Counted from the first letter of the stretch, positions 32,586 to 41,628 are shown. The stretch is 64,000 bases of DNA from Nocardioides flavescens (GCF_009823805.1 NZ_WUEK01000002.1:434001-498000); one strand, 5' to 3'. Numbers and translations are program-made. The notes: generated by a model not told the origin, from the sequence alone.

Positions 32586-33541
32586 GCGGCCGTCCACGGG
32601 GTCATCCTCGCGGTCTCGACCGCGTCGCGCACGAGCAGGTCGACCAGGTCGGGGTACGACGTGCCCGCGGCGGCGAACATCCGCGGCACCTGCGACTGCT
32701 CGGTGAACCCCGGCATCGTGTTGACCTCGTTGAGCACCGGACCGTCCTCGGTGAGGAAGAAGTCGACGCGGGCGACGCCGGCGCAGCCGAGGGCGTCGTA
32801 CGTCGTCACGGCGGCCCGCTCGAGCTCGGCGACCTCGCGCGGGGCGAGCGGTGCGGGCACGCGGAAGACCGCGCTGCCGTCGTACTTGGTGGCGAGGTCG
32901 AAGACCCCGTCGACGACGATCTCGAGGGCCGGGGCGACGACGCGGCTGCCGTCGGGACGCCCGAGCACGGCGAGGTCGATCTCGCGGCCGACGACGAGGT
33001 CCTCGACGAGCACGCGGTCGTCGACGGCGAGGGCGGCCTCGAGTGCGGGCCGCAGCTGCTCGGCCCGACGCACCAGCGTGACGCCGTGGCTCGAGCCCGC
33101 GGCGACGGGCTTGACGACGACCGGGCGGGTCCAGGCGTGATCGGCCGCCGTGGCCGCGGTCAGCAGCACCCCGGGGGCTGTCGCGACCCCGACGGCCTCG
33201 GCGACGAGCTTGGTCGCCCACTTGTCCATCGCCAGCGCACCCGCGCCGACGCCGGACCCGACGGAGGGCACCCCCGCGAGGTCGCAGAGCGCGGCGAGCG
33301 TGCCGTCCTCACCGCCGGGTCCGTGCAGGGCGGGGACGACGACGTCGCAGCCCTGCAGGGTGCGCACGGCGTCGGCGAGCGGGACCGGTCGGCCGGCCTC
33401 CGCCCACACGCCGTCACGACCGATCGTCAGCGCGACGACGTCGTGGCCGGCGACCTGCAGGGCGGCGCCGATGCCGGCCGCCGAGGCGAGCGACACGTCG
33501 TGCTCGCACGAGCGCCCGCCGCCGATCACCGCGGCCCTCAC
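32582..33541 (-). CDS. ddl: D-alanine–D-alanine (or D-Ala–D-X) ligase
   Basis: A 319-residue ATP-grasp ligase joining D-alanine to a second D-amino acid or hydroxy acid for peptidoglycan precursors. N-terminal VIGGGRSCEHDVSLASA, ATP-grasp VVVKPVAAGSSHGV, metal site VARVDFFLTEDGPVLNEVNTMPG are all present. The specificity loop reads VFDLATKYDG, where canonical Ddl proteins usually have YDYXXKY or YDFXXKY. Loss of the tyrosine leaves second-substrate choice open (D-Ala, D-Ser or D-Lac). It is shorter than housekeeping actinobacterial Ddl (about 370). Both ends overlap neighbours by four bases. Confidence 0.88.
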   Translation of the reverse strand: MRAAVIGGGRSCEHDVSLASAAGIGAALQVAGHDVVALTIGRDGVWAEAGRPVPLADAVRTLQGCDVVVPALHGPGGEDGTLAALCDLAGVPSVGSGVGAGALAMDKWATKLVAEAVGVATAPGVLLTAATAADHAWTRPVVVKPVAAGSSHGVTLVRRAEQLRPALEAALAVDDRVLVEDLVVGREIDLAVLGRPDGSRVVAPALEIVVDGVFDLATKYDGSAVFRVPAPLAPREVAELERAAVTTYDALGCAGVARVDFFLTEDGPVLNEVNTMPGFTEQSQVPRMFAAAGTSYPDLVDLLVRDAVETARMTPWTAA

Positions 33542-34698
33542 GCCAGGCTCCGCAGGACCGCGGGGCGCACGACGCGCTCGGTGCGGCCGCCCCGGGCGCC
33601 GAGGCCGGTGACGACCTCGTGGGCGATGGTGCCGCTCCACCGCGCCCACTCCCCCGCCGTCGGCTCCCCCTCGTGACCGGGGCCCAGCACAGTGACGGTC
33701 GTCCCGGCGGCCAGCGGGAGGTCTCCGAGGTCGACGACCGCGGTGTCCATCGAGACCCGGCCGACCAACGGCCGTCGGACGCCGGCCACGAGCACCTCGG
33801 CCCGGCCCGAGGCCGCGCGGGGCAGCCCGTCGCCGTACCCCAGCGGCAGCAGCCCGAGCCGGGTCGCGGCCGGGGCGGTCCAGGTGTGGTCGTAACCCAC
33901 GCCGGTGCCGGCGCGCACGTGACGCACCTGGACCAGCGGCGCGGTGAGTGTGAGCGCTCCGGCGAGCTCGGTGGTGCCGGTGGGGTCGATGCCGACCAGC
34001 CCGGCACCGACCCGCACGGTGGTGTGGTGGCTGGCCGGGTCGGTCAGCGTCGCCGACGTCGCGGCCAGGTGGCGCTGACGTGGCCGCAGACCGCAGACGC
34101 GGGCGACGCCGCTCCCCCACGCGAACCGCGCCCGGCCCATGGCGGTGCGCGGGTCGCCGGGGGTGTCCGCGGTCGCGAGGTGGCCCATGAGCCCCACGAC
34201 CGAGACCGCGTGACGGCGTTCGGCCCGCCGCGCTGCCCGGCACAGGCGGGCCCACTCCTCGGGCGCCGCGCCGTCGCGGGCCATCCCGGTGTCGAGGTGC
34301 AGGTGGACCCGGGTGCCCGGGGCCGTGCGGGCGACGGCGTCGAGGTGCTCGAGCGACGGCACCGCGATCTCCACGCCGGCGTCGCGGGCGGCGCGCCAGT
34401 CCTCGTCGACGGGGTTGAGCCAGCTGAGCACCGGCGCGTCGAGGCCGACCTCGCGCAGGGCGAGCGCCTCGGCGAGCGTGGTGACCCCCAGCGCCGTGGC
34501 CCCCGCGCCGAGGGCCGTGCGGGCCACGTCGGCGGCGCCGTGACCGAAGCCGTCGGCCTTCACCACCGCCATCAGCTCGCCGCTCGCCCGCGCGGCGAGG
34601 CGGCGGGTGTTGGCCGCGACGGCCTCGAGGTCGACGGTGAGCGTGGGGTGCGCGACCGGACGCGTCACGCACACGGGCTCGTGGGCCAGGGCGCTCAC
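33538..34698 (-). CDS. alr: Alanine racemase family protein
   Basis: A 386-residue fold-type III PLP racemase. Cofactor lysine is Lys47 in MAVVKADGFGHG, the pyridine-contacting Arg is in TVRVGAGLVGID and the second catalytic base is Tyr269 in GVGYDHTWTAP. The substrate-side VGRVSMDTAVVD is kept. It supplies D-Ala, or D-Ser as VanT does in vanC/G clusters; no membrane domain is present. Both ends overlap neighbours (GTGA). Confidence 0.9.
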   Translation of the reverse strand: MSALAHEPVCVTRPVAHPTLTVDLEAVAANTRRLAARASGELMAVVKADGFGHGAADVARTALGAGATALGVTTLAEALALREVGLDAPVLSWLNPVDEDWRAARDAGVEIAVPSLEHLDAVARTAPGTRVHLHLDTGMARDGAAPEEWARLCRAARRAERRHAVSVVGLMGHLATADTPGDPRTAMGRARFAWGSGVARVCGLRPRQRHLAATSATLTDPASHHTTVRVGAGLVGIDPTGTTELAGALTLTAPLVQVRHVRAGTGVGYDHTWTAPAATRLGLLPLGYGDGLPRAASGRAEVLVAGVRRPLVGRVSMDTAVVDLGDLPLAAGTTVTVLGPGHEGEPTAGEWARWSGTIAHEVVTGLGARGGRTERVVRPAVLRSLA

Positions 34699-35336
34699 GC
34701 CGCCACCGCCGTACGCCGCTCGACCGGGCCGTAGAGCGCGGCGTCGGCGCCGGTGAGCAGCGCCCAGTAGCGGTCGCCGTAGGACCAGTGCCACCACTCG
34801 GTCGGGTAGTTGACCAGACCCGCGGTGCCGAGCGCGTCCGCCATCAGGTCGCGGTGCCTGCGGGCGTCCGGCCCAATGCCCGGAGCGTCCGTTGAGCAGC
34901 GGCCCTGTGACTGCTCGGGCGTCTCGTCGATCGCGGTGCCCAGGTCGAGCGGGGTCCCCGACCCGTCTGTGCTCACGTCGACGAGCGTGAGGTCGACCGC
35001 GGCGCCCGCCACGTGCGGGGCCACCTCGACCGGGGCGACGAAACGGCTGGTCAGCCGGCGCACCTCGGTCTCGTCGGCGTCCGGGTGGGCGGCCCGCACC
35101 TGGGCGGAGTACGACGCGATGATCGCCTCCTGGTCACGGAGCGTGCGGTGCCCCTCGACCACGCGCAGGCCGACGCCGGCGGGGAGCAGCTGCCGGGCGG
35201 TCAGGAGCCGCAGCGCGAGCCCGGAGCGCACCCGGGCGCGGGCCGGTCCGAACGACGCGTCGAGGGTCACCAGCGGCTCGCCGCACTCGCGGACCGGCAC
35301 GGCGGCGACCCGGGGGTCGGAGAGGAGGATCGTCAT
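34695..35336 (-). CDS. vanX: D-alanyl-D-alanine dipeptidase, VanX type (M15D)
   Basis: A 213-residue zinc dipeptidase. Zn ligands are His108 and Asp115 (HVAGAAVDLTL) and His183, with catalytic Glu180 in TEWWHW. PLDLGTAID and EGHRT match the VanX subgroup. It lacks a signal peptide, as expected for cytoplasmic VanX, which hydrolyses D-Ala-D-Ala so that alternative precursors dominate. ATG 35336 is the first gene of the operon and its stop overlaps the racemase start. Confidence 0.85.
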   Translation of the reverse strand: MTILLSDPRVAAVPVRECGEPLVTLDASFGPARARVRSGLALRLLTARQLLPAGVGLRVVEGHRTLRDQEAIIASYSAQVRAAHPDADETEVRRLTSRFVAPVEVAPHVAGAAVDLTLVDVSTDGSGTPLDLGTAIDETPEQSQGRCSTDAPGIGPDARRHRDLMADALGTAGLVNYPTEWWHWSYGDRYWALLTGADAALYGPVERRTAVAA

Positions 35337-35426
35337 GGCCCCAGCCTTCTCGGCCTCGGCGCCGTGCACCTCCGCCTCAGGTGCCGACGTGCTGTCCTCG
35401 AGGACGACCCGCGCGCCGAGTTGCCC

Positions 35427-35444
35427 TATCTCATCTGTGAGATA
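35427..35444. promoter_or_regulatory. Palindrome TATCTCA-TCTG-TGAGATA
   Basis: A perfect 7-4-7 inverted repeat 11 bases upstream of the XRE–MurA start and about 90 bp from the divergent vanX gene. GATAAC (35441-35446) at its right end is a plausible -10 element. Likely the binding site of the XRE domain encoded just downstream. Confidence 0.65.
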
Positions 35445-35455
35445 ACGTGGACGGC

Positions 35456-36982
35456 ATGAGTGAGGGTTACAAGGGCCGCATCGGCAGCATCATCCGCGAC
35501 GCCCGCAAGCACCGGGGTCTGACCCAGCAGCAGCTGGCCGACCGGCTCAACACCAGCCAGAGTGCCATCAACCGGATCGAGAAGGGTCACCAGAACCTCT
35601 CCCTGGACACGCTGGCCAAGATCGGCTCCGCGCTCGACTCCGAGATCGTCGCGCTCGGCGCCGGTCCGACGCACCTGCGGGTCACCGGCCCCACCACGCT
35701 CTCGGGCTCGATCGACGTCAAGACCTCCAAGAACGCCGGCGTCGCGCTGCTCTGCGCCACGCTGCTCAACCGGGGGCGGACCACCCTGCGCAAGGTCGCG
35801 CGCATCGAGGAGGTCAACCGGCTCCTCGAGGTGCTGCAGAGCCTCGGCGTGCAGACCCGCTGGCTCGGCGACGAGGGCGACCTCGAGATCGTCCCGCCGC
35901 GCGACCTGCGCCTCGACGCCATCGACGAGACCGCGGCGCGTCGTACCCGCTCGATCATCATGTTCCTCGGCCCGCTGCTGCACCGCGCCGACACCTTCGA
36001 GCTGCCGTACGCCGGCGGCTGCAACCTCGGCACGCGCACCGTCGAGCCGCACATGTACGCCCTGCGTCCGTTCGGGCTCGAGGTCAAGGCGACGGACGGC
36101 AGCTACCACGCCCACGTCAACCGGGCGATCGAGCCTGGCCAGCCGATCGTGCTCACCGAGCGCGGCGACACCGTCACCGAGAACGCCCTGATGGCCGCCG
36201 CGCTGCACCCCGGCACCACGGTCATCCGCAACGCCAGCTCCAACTACATGGTCCAGGACCTCTGCTTCTACCTGCAGAAGCTCGGCGTCGCTGTCGAGGG
36301 CATCGGCACAACCACGCTGACCGTCACCGGCCTCGAGACCATCGACGTCGACGTCGACTACGCCCCCAGCGAGGACCCGATCGAGGCCATGTCGCTGCTC
36401 GCCGCGGCGATCGTCACCCGCTCGTCGATCACGATCCGCCGGGTGCCGATCGAGTTCCTCGAGATCGAGCTCGCGACGCTGGGCGAGATGGGCTTCCAGC
36501 ACACCCGCTCGGAGGAGTACCTCGCCCGCAACGGTCACACCCGCCTCGTCGACCTGACCACGCACCCCTCCGAGCTGCGCGCGCCGCTCGACAAGATCCA
36601 CCCGATGCCGTTCCCGGGCCTCAACATCGACAACCTGCCGTTCTTCGCGGTCATCGCCGCCGTCGCCGAGGGCCAGACCCTGCTGCACGACTGGGTCTAC
36701 GAGAACCGCGCGATCTACCTCACCGAGCTCAACAAGCTCGGCGGCCAGGTCAAGCTGCTCGACCCGCACCGCGTGATGATCGAGGGCCCGACGCACTTCT
36801 CCGGCACCGAGATCGTCTGCCCGCCGGCCCTGCGCCCCGCCGTCGTCATCCTGCTCGCGATGCTCGCCTCCAAGGGCACCTCGGTCCTGCGCTCGACGTA
36901 CGTCATCCACCGCGGCTACGAGGACCTCGCCGAGCGCCTCAACGAGCTCGGCGCCAACATCGAGCCGTTCCGCGACATCTGA
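35456..36982 (+). CDS. XRE-domain–MurA fusion (UDP-GlcNAc enolpyruvyl transferase-like)
   Basis: A 508-residue protein. Residues 1-68 form an XRE helix-turn-helix (LTQQQLADRLNTSQSAINRIEKG). Residues 72-505 are an EPSP-synthase/MurA domain. MurA residues are kept: SKNAG near 91-95 (Lys-Asn) and Cys189 in AGGCNLGTRTVEPH, the fosfomycin-target cysteine. MurA makes the first committed precursor of peptidoglycan. This is probably a paralogue with a regulatory or moonlighting role rather than the housekeeping enzyme. ATG 35456 is chosen; GTG 35447 overlaps the promoter. Confidence 0.88.
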   Translation: MSEGYKGRIGSIIRDARKHRGLTQQQLADRLNTSQSAINRIEKGHQNLSLDTLAKIGSALDSEIVALGAGPTHLRVTGPTTLSGSIDVKTSKNAGVALLCATLLNRGRTTLRKVARIEEVNRLLEVLQSLGVQTRWLGDEGDLEIVPPRDLRLDAIDETAARRTRSIIMFLGPLLHRADTFELPYAGGCNLGTRTVEPHMYALRPFGLEVKATDGSYHAHVNRAIEPGQPIVLTERGDTVTENALMAAALHPGTTVIRNASSNYMVQDLCFYLQKLGVAVEGIGTTTLTVTGLETIDVDVDYAPSEDPIEAMSLLAAAIVTRSSITIRRVPIEFLEIELATLGEMGFQHTRSEEYLARNGHTRLVDLTTHPSELRAPLDKIHPMPFPGLNIDNLPFFAVIAAVAEGQTLLHDWVYENRAIYLTELNKLGGQVKLLDPHRVMIEGPTHFSGTEIVCPPALRPAVVILLAMLASKGTSVLRSTYVIHRGYEDLAERLNELGANIEPFRDI

Positions 36983-36991
36983 CACAGACCT

Positions 36992-37080
36992 GGTTTCGAG
37001 ACGGCCGTAGCCGGCCTCCTCAACCACCGGGACCCGACCACCGGTGGTTGAGGAAGGACGAAGTCCTGTCTCGAAACCAC
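36992..37080. repeat. Palindromic repeat pair (head-to-head)
   Basis: Two copies of a 37-41 base element in opposite orientation. Copy 1 (36992-37028) has flanks GGTTTCGAGAC and CTCCTCAACCACC with core GGCCGTAGCCGGCC. Copy 2 (37040-37080) is reversed, with core AGGACTTCGTCCT in that orientation. Both flanks and cores self-pair, giving long hairpins. Located between the MurA fusion and GDPD genes; may terminate transcription. Confidence 0.8.
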
Positions 37081-37143
37081 TGCCGTCGCACACCGCTGCG
37101 CGGCGAGCGTCGCTGTGGTCCGCCGCGGTCGCATACTGCTCCC

Positions 37144-37935
37144 GTGAGCACGCCCCGCACCGGCTTCGCCTACCTCGACGAGGGCCCGGGGCTGCTGGCC
37201 TTCGCGCACCGGGGCGGCGCCTTCCACCCGGAGATCGAAGGGCTCGAGAACACCCTGGCGGCCTTCGAGCACGCGGTCGCCCTGGGCTACCGGATGCTCG
37301 AGACCGACGTGCACCTCACCAGCGACGGCGTGCTGCTGGCCTTCCACGACAGCGTGCTCGACCGGGTCACCGACCAGCAGGGTGCGATCAGCGAGCTCAC
37401 GCTGGCCGACGTACGATGCGCGAGGGTCGGCGGTCGCGAGGAGGTCCCCACGCTCGCCGAGCTGGTCGACGCCTTCCCGACCGCGCGGTTCAACATCGAC
37501 ATCAAGGCCGAGGCGGCCGTCGCGCCGCTGGCGGCGTTCGTCGACGAGCGCGGTATCCACGACCGCGTGCTGATCGGCTCCTTCAGCCCGGGCCGGCTCA
37601 ACCGCTTCCGTCGTCTCACCGGCGGTCGGGTGCCCACCTCGGCTTCCCCGCCCGAGGTCGTGGCGTTCCGGTTCCTGCCCAGCGGCCGCCTGGCCGACCT
37701 CGTCACGCGGGGCCGGGTCGCCGCGCTGCAGATCCCCCGCCGTCGCGGGCCCCTCACCCTGCTCACCCCGAGGCTGCTGCGCCGCGCCCACCGCGCCGGC
37801 AAGCACGTCCACGTCTGGACGGTCGACGACCCTGCCGAGATGCGCGAGCTGATCGACCTCGGCGTCGACGGGCTGTTCACCGACCGGACCGACCTGCTGC
37901 GCGACGTACTGCTCGAGCGTGGGCTGTGGGAGTGA
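37144..37935 (+). CDS. Glycerophosphodiester phosphodiesterase
   Basis: A 263-residue GDPD TIM barrel. Catalytic and metal residues appear in AHRGGAFHPEIEGLENT, METDVHLTSDGVLLAFHD and FNIDIK. It hydrolyses glycerophosphodiesters to glycerol-3-phosphate and an alcohol. No signal peptide. The GTG is six bases after CATACT (37132-37137). Confidence 0.9.
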   Translation: MSTPRTGFAYLDEGPGLLAFAHRGGAFHPEIEGLENTLAAFEHAVALGYRMLETDVHLTSDGVLLAFHDSVLDRVTDQQGAISELTLADVRCARVGGREEVPTLAELVDAFPTARFNIDIKAEAAVAPLAAFVDERGIHDRVLIGSFSPGRLNRFRRLTGGRVPTSASPPEVVAFRFLPSGRLADLVTRGRVAALQIPRRRGPLTLLTPRLLRRAHRAGKHVHVWTVDDPAEMRELIDLGVDGLFTDRTDLLRDVLLERGLWE

Positions 37936-37985
37936 ACTGGGGTCTGTCTGCGCGAGACCGCGAGGCGGACGGCACCGGCCGCGAT

Positions 37986-38610
37986 CGGCTAGCGCAGTCG
38001 ACTCCGGTAGCGAGCTCCGGCCAGGCCACTGCGAGCGCCTCGCCGGGATCGCACTCTGGTTCGTCTTCCTCGCCTTCGCTACCGGGCCACCCAGCGTCTA
38101 TCTGGCGTTCTTCCTGGGCTTCGTGTGGCACTGGACCGCATTGCTCATCTGGTTGCTCGCGGCCTGCGCGGCAGTCCGTGGGGCTTGGCGGCGGTGGGAC
38201 CGGGGTGCTCCACGGGCGCTGGTCGGGGCCGTGGTCGCGGCCGGGTTCGTCCTTGCCCAGCTGCCGCAGCTCCCACGGCTGTTCTTGATCGCCGACGGTC
38301 GGACCTGGTTCGAGGACCACCGGTCGGGCTTCGAGGCGCCGCTGCCTGGGCTGAGAAGGAGGGGTGCTGCGGCGGGGGCCTGTACGGCGAGCACCTGCCG
38401 TGGCACCTTCGCTGGCTGTCGGTCGACGGCTCGGTCAGCGGCGATGGGGACCATCTCTTCTTCCCTCAGTGGTTCGGCGTGCCCGACGACGCGGGCGGCT
38501 TCTTCCACGTCGCCTCCGGCTCACCCGAGGGCAAGGACATGGCGGGCATGATCTGCGAGTCACCCGTCGATCTGTCCGATGGCTGGTGGCTGTGCGGGAT
38601 GAAGCTCTGA
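37986..38610 (+). pseudogene. Hypothetical membrane protein, frameshifted
   Basis: Two fragments in different frames look like one gene. The first (to about 38340) encodes three membrane segments beginning LAGIALWFVFLAFATGPPSVY and ends IADGRTWFEDHRSGFEA. The second continues AAAWAEKEGCCGGGLYGEH and ends SDGWWLCGMKL. A one-base shift near 38335-38350 joins them. No convincing start codon precedes the first helix, so the 5' end may also be damaged. Family unknown; the left boundary is approximate. Confidence 0.45.
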
Positions 38611-38758
38611 GCAGGACGACCGAAGAAGCGACCGTTGGCCGACGAGCTGGTGCGGCCGCAGGCTGCCTCTCGTCCCGCGGTGCCGACCTCATCCACCTGA
38701 GGTACCGAACCGCCCTCCGACGGCTCCGCGGGCCCGCGCGGGGATGCAGGATCGGCGC

Positions 38759-39376
38759 GTGACCAGCACCGCACGCAGCACCCGCTCCTCCCTCCTCGCC
38801 GTCGCGCTCGTCGCCGTGGCCAGCCTGCTGGTGGGCGCGCTCACCTCGTGGGCCCAGGGTGTGCTGCCGGACGCGCTGGCGTCGTTCGCCAACTCGCCGT
38901 CCGGCTGGACGCTGCTGACGGCAGCGTTGGTGGCCGCGGCCCGTCCTAGCCTCGGGTGGGGTGCGTTGTCCGGCGTGGTGTCGTTCGTGGCGCTGGTGCT
39001 CGGCTACACGCTCGCCTCCGAGCTGCGGGGCCTCACCTACGACCCGACGCTGTGGGGTGCCGTCGGCGTCGTCGCGGGACCGTTCGTCGGCGTGGCCGCC
39101 GCCGCGGTGGTCGGCCGGCGTCCACGCTGGGCCGCGCTCGGCGCCGGCGCACTGTCCGGGGTGCTGATCGCCGACGGCCTCTACGGCCTGACCGTCGTCG
39201 CCGACACCACCAGCCCGGTCTACTGGACCGCGTGCCTCGTCGCGGGCGCGCTCGTCGTCCTCGCGACCGTCGCCCGCCTGCGGACGCCCGCGGCCGTCGG
39301 CCTCGTCCTCGTCACCACCGCTGCGGCCGTCGGCGTGCTGCGCCTCGGCTACGCCGCGCTGAACGCTGGCATCTGA
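38759..39376 (+). CDS. Hypothetical integral membrane protein
   Basis: A 205-residue protein with six likely membrane helices, starting LLAVALVAVASLLVGALTSWA. It resembles the small DUF6518-type membrane proteins of Nocardioidaceae, but I am not certain. GTG 38759 follows a weak CAGGAT -10 element by six bases; an ATG at 38744 would add five residues. Confidence 0.7.
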   Translation: MTSTARSTRSSLLAVALVAVASLLVGALTSWAQGVLPDALASFANSPSGWTLLTAALVAAARPSLGWGALSGVVSFVALVLGYTLASELRGLTYDPTLWGAVGVVAGPFVGVAAAAVVGRRPRWAALGAGALSGVLIADGLYGLTVVADTTSPVYWTACLVAGALVVLATVARLRTPAAVGLVLVTTAAAVGVLRLGYAALNAGI

Positions 39377-39441
39377 AGGGACGCGACCCGCAACGGGAAA
39401 CCCGGCAGACGTCGTCGCGCGCGTTGGCCTACCGTGCGGAC

Positions 39442-40170
39442 ATGCGCCTGGTGACAACCGCTGACGAGCGCGAGGCCGTCCTGGCGCTGTCGACTCGGAT
39501 GGACGCCGGCCTCGGAGTGCCGCGCGACATGGCCGTCCATGCGCGCATCTTCAACCCGTGGAGCCGCTTCCTCTCCTTCGACCGGCCCCTCTGGACCGAG
39601 GTCCTCGGAGCCGACGACCCGGCTTTTGCGGACGAGGACTTCGGCTCGCGATCCCTGCGCGAGCTCTACGCCGCCGCCGGCCCGGAGTTCGAGCCGCCGA
39701 TGGAGGCGGGGCCAGCGCCGGGAGTGCAGGAGACGCTCCTCGAATCGCTCACCGGCCTCGCGGACCGGGAGCACGACGATTCCTACTCGCTCTGGTGGCT
39801 CGGCCGCGGCGGGGCCGAGGTTGGCAGCCCTCACGACCACCCGGTGCTCGAGCTCGACTGCGGGATCGAGCACAAGTACGAGGCCGTGAGGGGACCGGCG
39901 GCGCAGCTCGACGCCTTCCTGGCCCCCAGCCTCGACAGACCGGTCCCCACCATCAGGTGGTTCCCGGAATGGGTCTTCGCTGCCGATGGCTCGTGGTACC
40001 TCTACTGGGACCTCGATCTGCCCTGGGGCGTCCTGGGGCTCACAGCCGAGAAGGCCGATCGGCTCGACCCTGGTGATCTGGAGATCGTCCCGTTTCGACC
40101 TCGCGCGGGCGAGGTGGGTGTGCGAGCCACCGCGCGATGGACCGACGCCGGCCCGGGTGCGACCTGGTGA
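39442..40170 (+). CDS. Hypothetical protein
   Basis: A 242-residue soluble protein rich in Trp, Asp and Glu. Central segments include DSYSLWWLGRGGAEVGSPHDHP and IRWFPEWVFAADGSWYLYWDLD. I do not recognise a family. The ATG is six bases after TACCGT (39430-39435), supporting it as a real gene. Confidence 0.65.
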   Translation: MRLVTTADEREAVLALSTRMDAGLGVPRDMAVHARIFNPWSRFLSFDRPLWTEVLGADDPAFADEDFGSRSLRELYAAAGPEFEPPMEAGPAPGVQETLLESLTGLADREHDDSYSLWWLGRGGAEVGSPHDHPVLELDCGIEHKYEAVRGPAAQLDAFLAPSLDRPVPTIRWFPEWVFAADGSWYLYWDLDLPWGVLGLTAEKADRLDPGDLEIVPFRPRAGEVGVRATARWTDAGPGATW

Positions 40171-40227
40171 GGGACTCGGTCGTGTGAGCGGCGCCGCAGA
40201 GGGTCCCTCGACCGGTACGTTCCCTCC

Positions 40228-41607
40228 GTGAGCATCGCCGACCTCCGCCCGCTGCGCGACCAGGCCGAACGCCGACGCGAGCAGAAGGCGTGGAACTGGT
40301 ACGACTGGGCCAACTCGGCGTTCTACACGACGGTGCTCGGCGTGCTCTTCGCGCCGTACCTCATCACGGTGGCGGGCAAGGCGGCCGGCTGCGTCGACGC
40401 CGACGAGACCTGCTCGCGCACCGTCAGCGTGCTGGGGCTCGACCTGGCGGCCGGGTCGCTGCCGTTCTACCTGACCAGCTTCGCGACGCTCGTGAGCGCG
40501 TTCCTGCTGCCGGTGGTCGGCGCCTTCGTGGACGCCTCGGACCGCAAGAAGTGGCACATGGGGGTCTACGCCTACCTCGGGGCGGCGTTCACCTGCCTGC
40601 TCTTCTTCATCGAGGGCGAGCGCTGGCAGGTCGGCGCGGTCGCGATCGTGCTCGCGAGCATCATGGGCGGCTGCTCGCTGGTGAGCTACTACGCGATCCT
40701 GGTCGACATCTCGACCGAGGCCGAGCGTGACCGGGTCTCGAGCCGCGGCTGGGCGCGGGGCTACCTCGGTGGCGGGCTGCTGCTGGTCGTCAACCTCGTC
40801 GTCTTCACGTTCCACGACACCTTCGGGCTCGGCGAGGGCATGGCGGTGCGGCTCAGCCTGCTGTCCGCAGGCGTGTGGTGGGCGGTCTTCACGATCATCC
40901 CGCTCGCGCGGCTGCGCAACCGGCCCTCCCTCGGCGTCGCCGCCGGCGGCGGCTCGGTGCTCGAGCGCAGCTTCGGTCAGCTGTGGACGACGCTCAAGGA
41001 GCTGCGCCGCTACCCGATGACGCTGACCTTCCTCGTGGCCTACGTCTTCTACAACGACGGCATCCAGACCGTCATCTACGCCGCGTCGACGTTCGGGACC
41101 AAGCAGCTGGGCTTCTCCCAGGGCGTGATGATCGCGACGTACGTGCTGATCCAGTTCGTGGCGTTCCTCGGGGCGCTGTGGTTCGGTCGGCTCGCGGCGA
41201 CCCACGGCGCCTACCGCGTGATCCTGTGGGGCAACGTCGCCTGGATGGTGATCGTGCTCGGGGCGATGTTCCTGCCCGCCCGCCAGGCGGTGCCGTTCCT
41301 GCTCGCCGGAGTGGCGATCGGGATCGTCCTCGGCGGCACCCAGGCGCTCTCGCGCTCGTTCTTCAGCCTGCTCATCCCCCGTGGCCGCGAGGGCCAGTAC
41401 TTCGCCCTCTACAACGCCTTCGAGCGCGGCACGTCGTGGTTCGGGGTGCTGGCCTTCGGGATCGTTTTCCAGCTGACCGGGTCCTACCGACCGGCGATCG
41501 CCGCGCTCGTGGTCTTCTTCGCCCTCGGCGTGGCCCTGCTGCTGCGCCTCGACCCCGAGCGAGGCATCCGCGAGGCCGGCAACGCCGTGGTGCGACCCGT
41601 CGTGTGA
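40228..41607 (+). CDS. MFS transporter, Atg22/UMF1-like
   Basis: A 459-residue twelve-helix transporter with the family start WNWYDWANSAFYTTVLGVLFAPY. Atg22-like proteins export amino acids from vacuoles in yeast; bacterial substrates are unknown. Typical features include GGTQALSRSFFSLLIPRGREGQYFALYN. The GTG start is six bases after TACGTT (40216-40221). Confidence 0.9.
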   Translation: MSIADLRPLRDQAERRREQKAWNWYDWANSAFYTTVLGVLFAPYLITVAGKAAGCVDADETCSRTVSVLGLDLAAGSLPFYLTSFATLVSAFLLPVVGAFVDASDRKKWHMGVYAYLGAAFTCLLFFIEGERWQVGAVAIVLASIMGGCSLVSYYAILVDISTEAERDRVSSRGWARGYLGGGLLLVVNLVVFTFHDTFGLGEGMAVRLSLLSAGVWWAVFTIIPLARLRNRPSLGVAAGGGSVLERSFGQLWTTLKELRRYPMTLTFLVAYVFYNDGIQTVIYAASTFGTKQLGFSQGVMIATYVLIQFVAFLGALWFGRLAATHGAYRVILWGNVAWMVIVLGAMFLPARQAVPFLLAGVAIGIVLGGTQALSRSFFSLLIPRGREGQYFALYNAFERGTSWFGVLAFGIVFQLTGSYRPAIAALVVFFALGVALLLRLDPERGIREAGNAVVRPVV

Positions 41608-41628
41608 GGCCTGTCGCTGCGATTCGGG

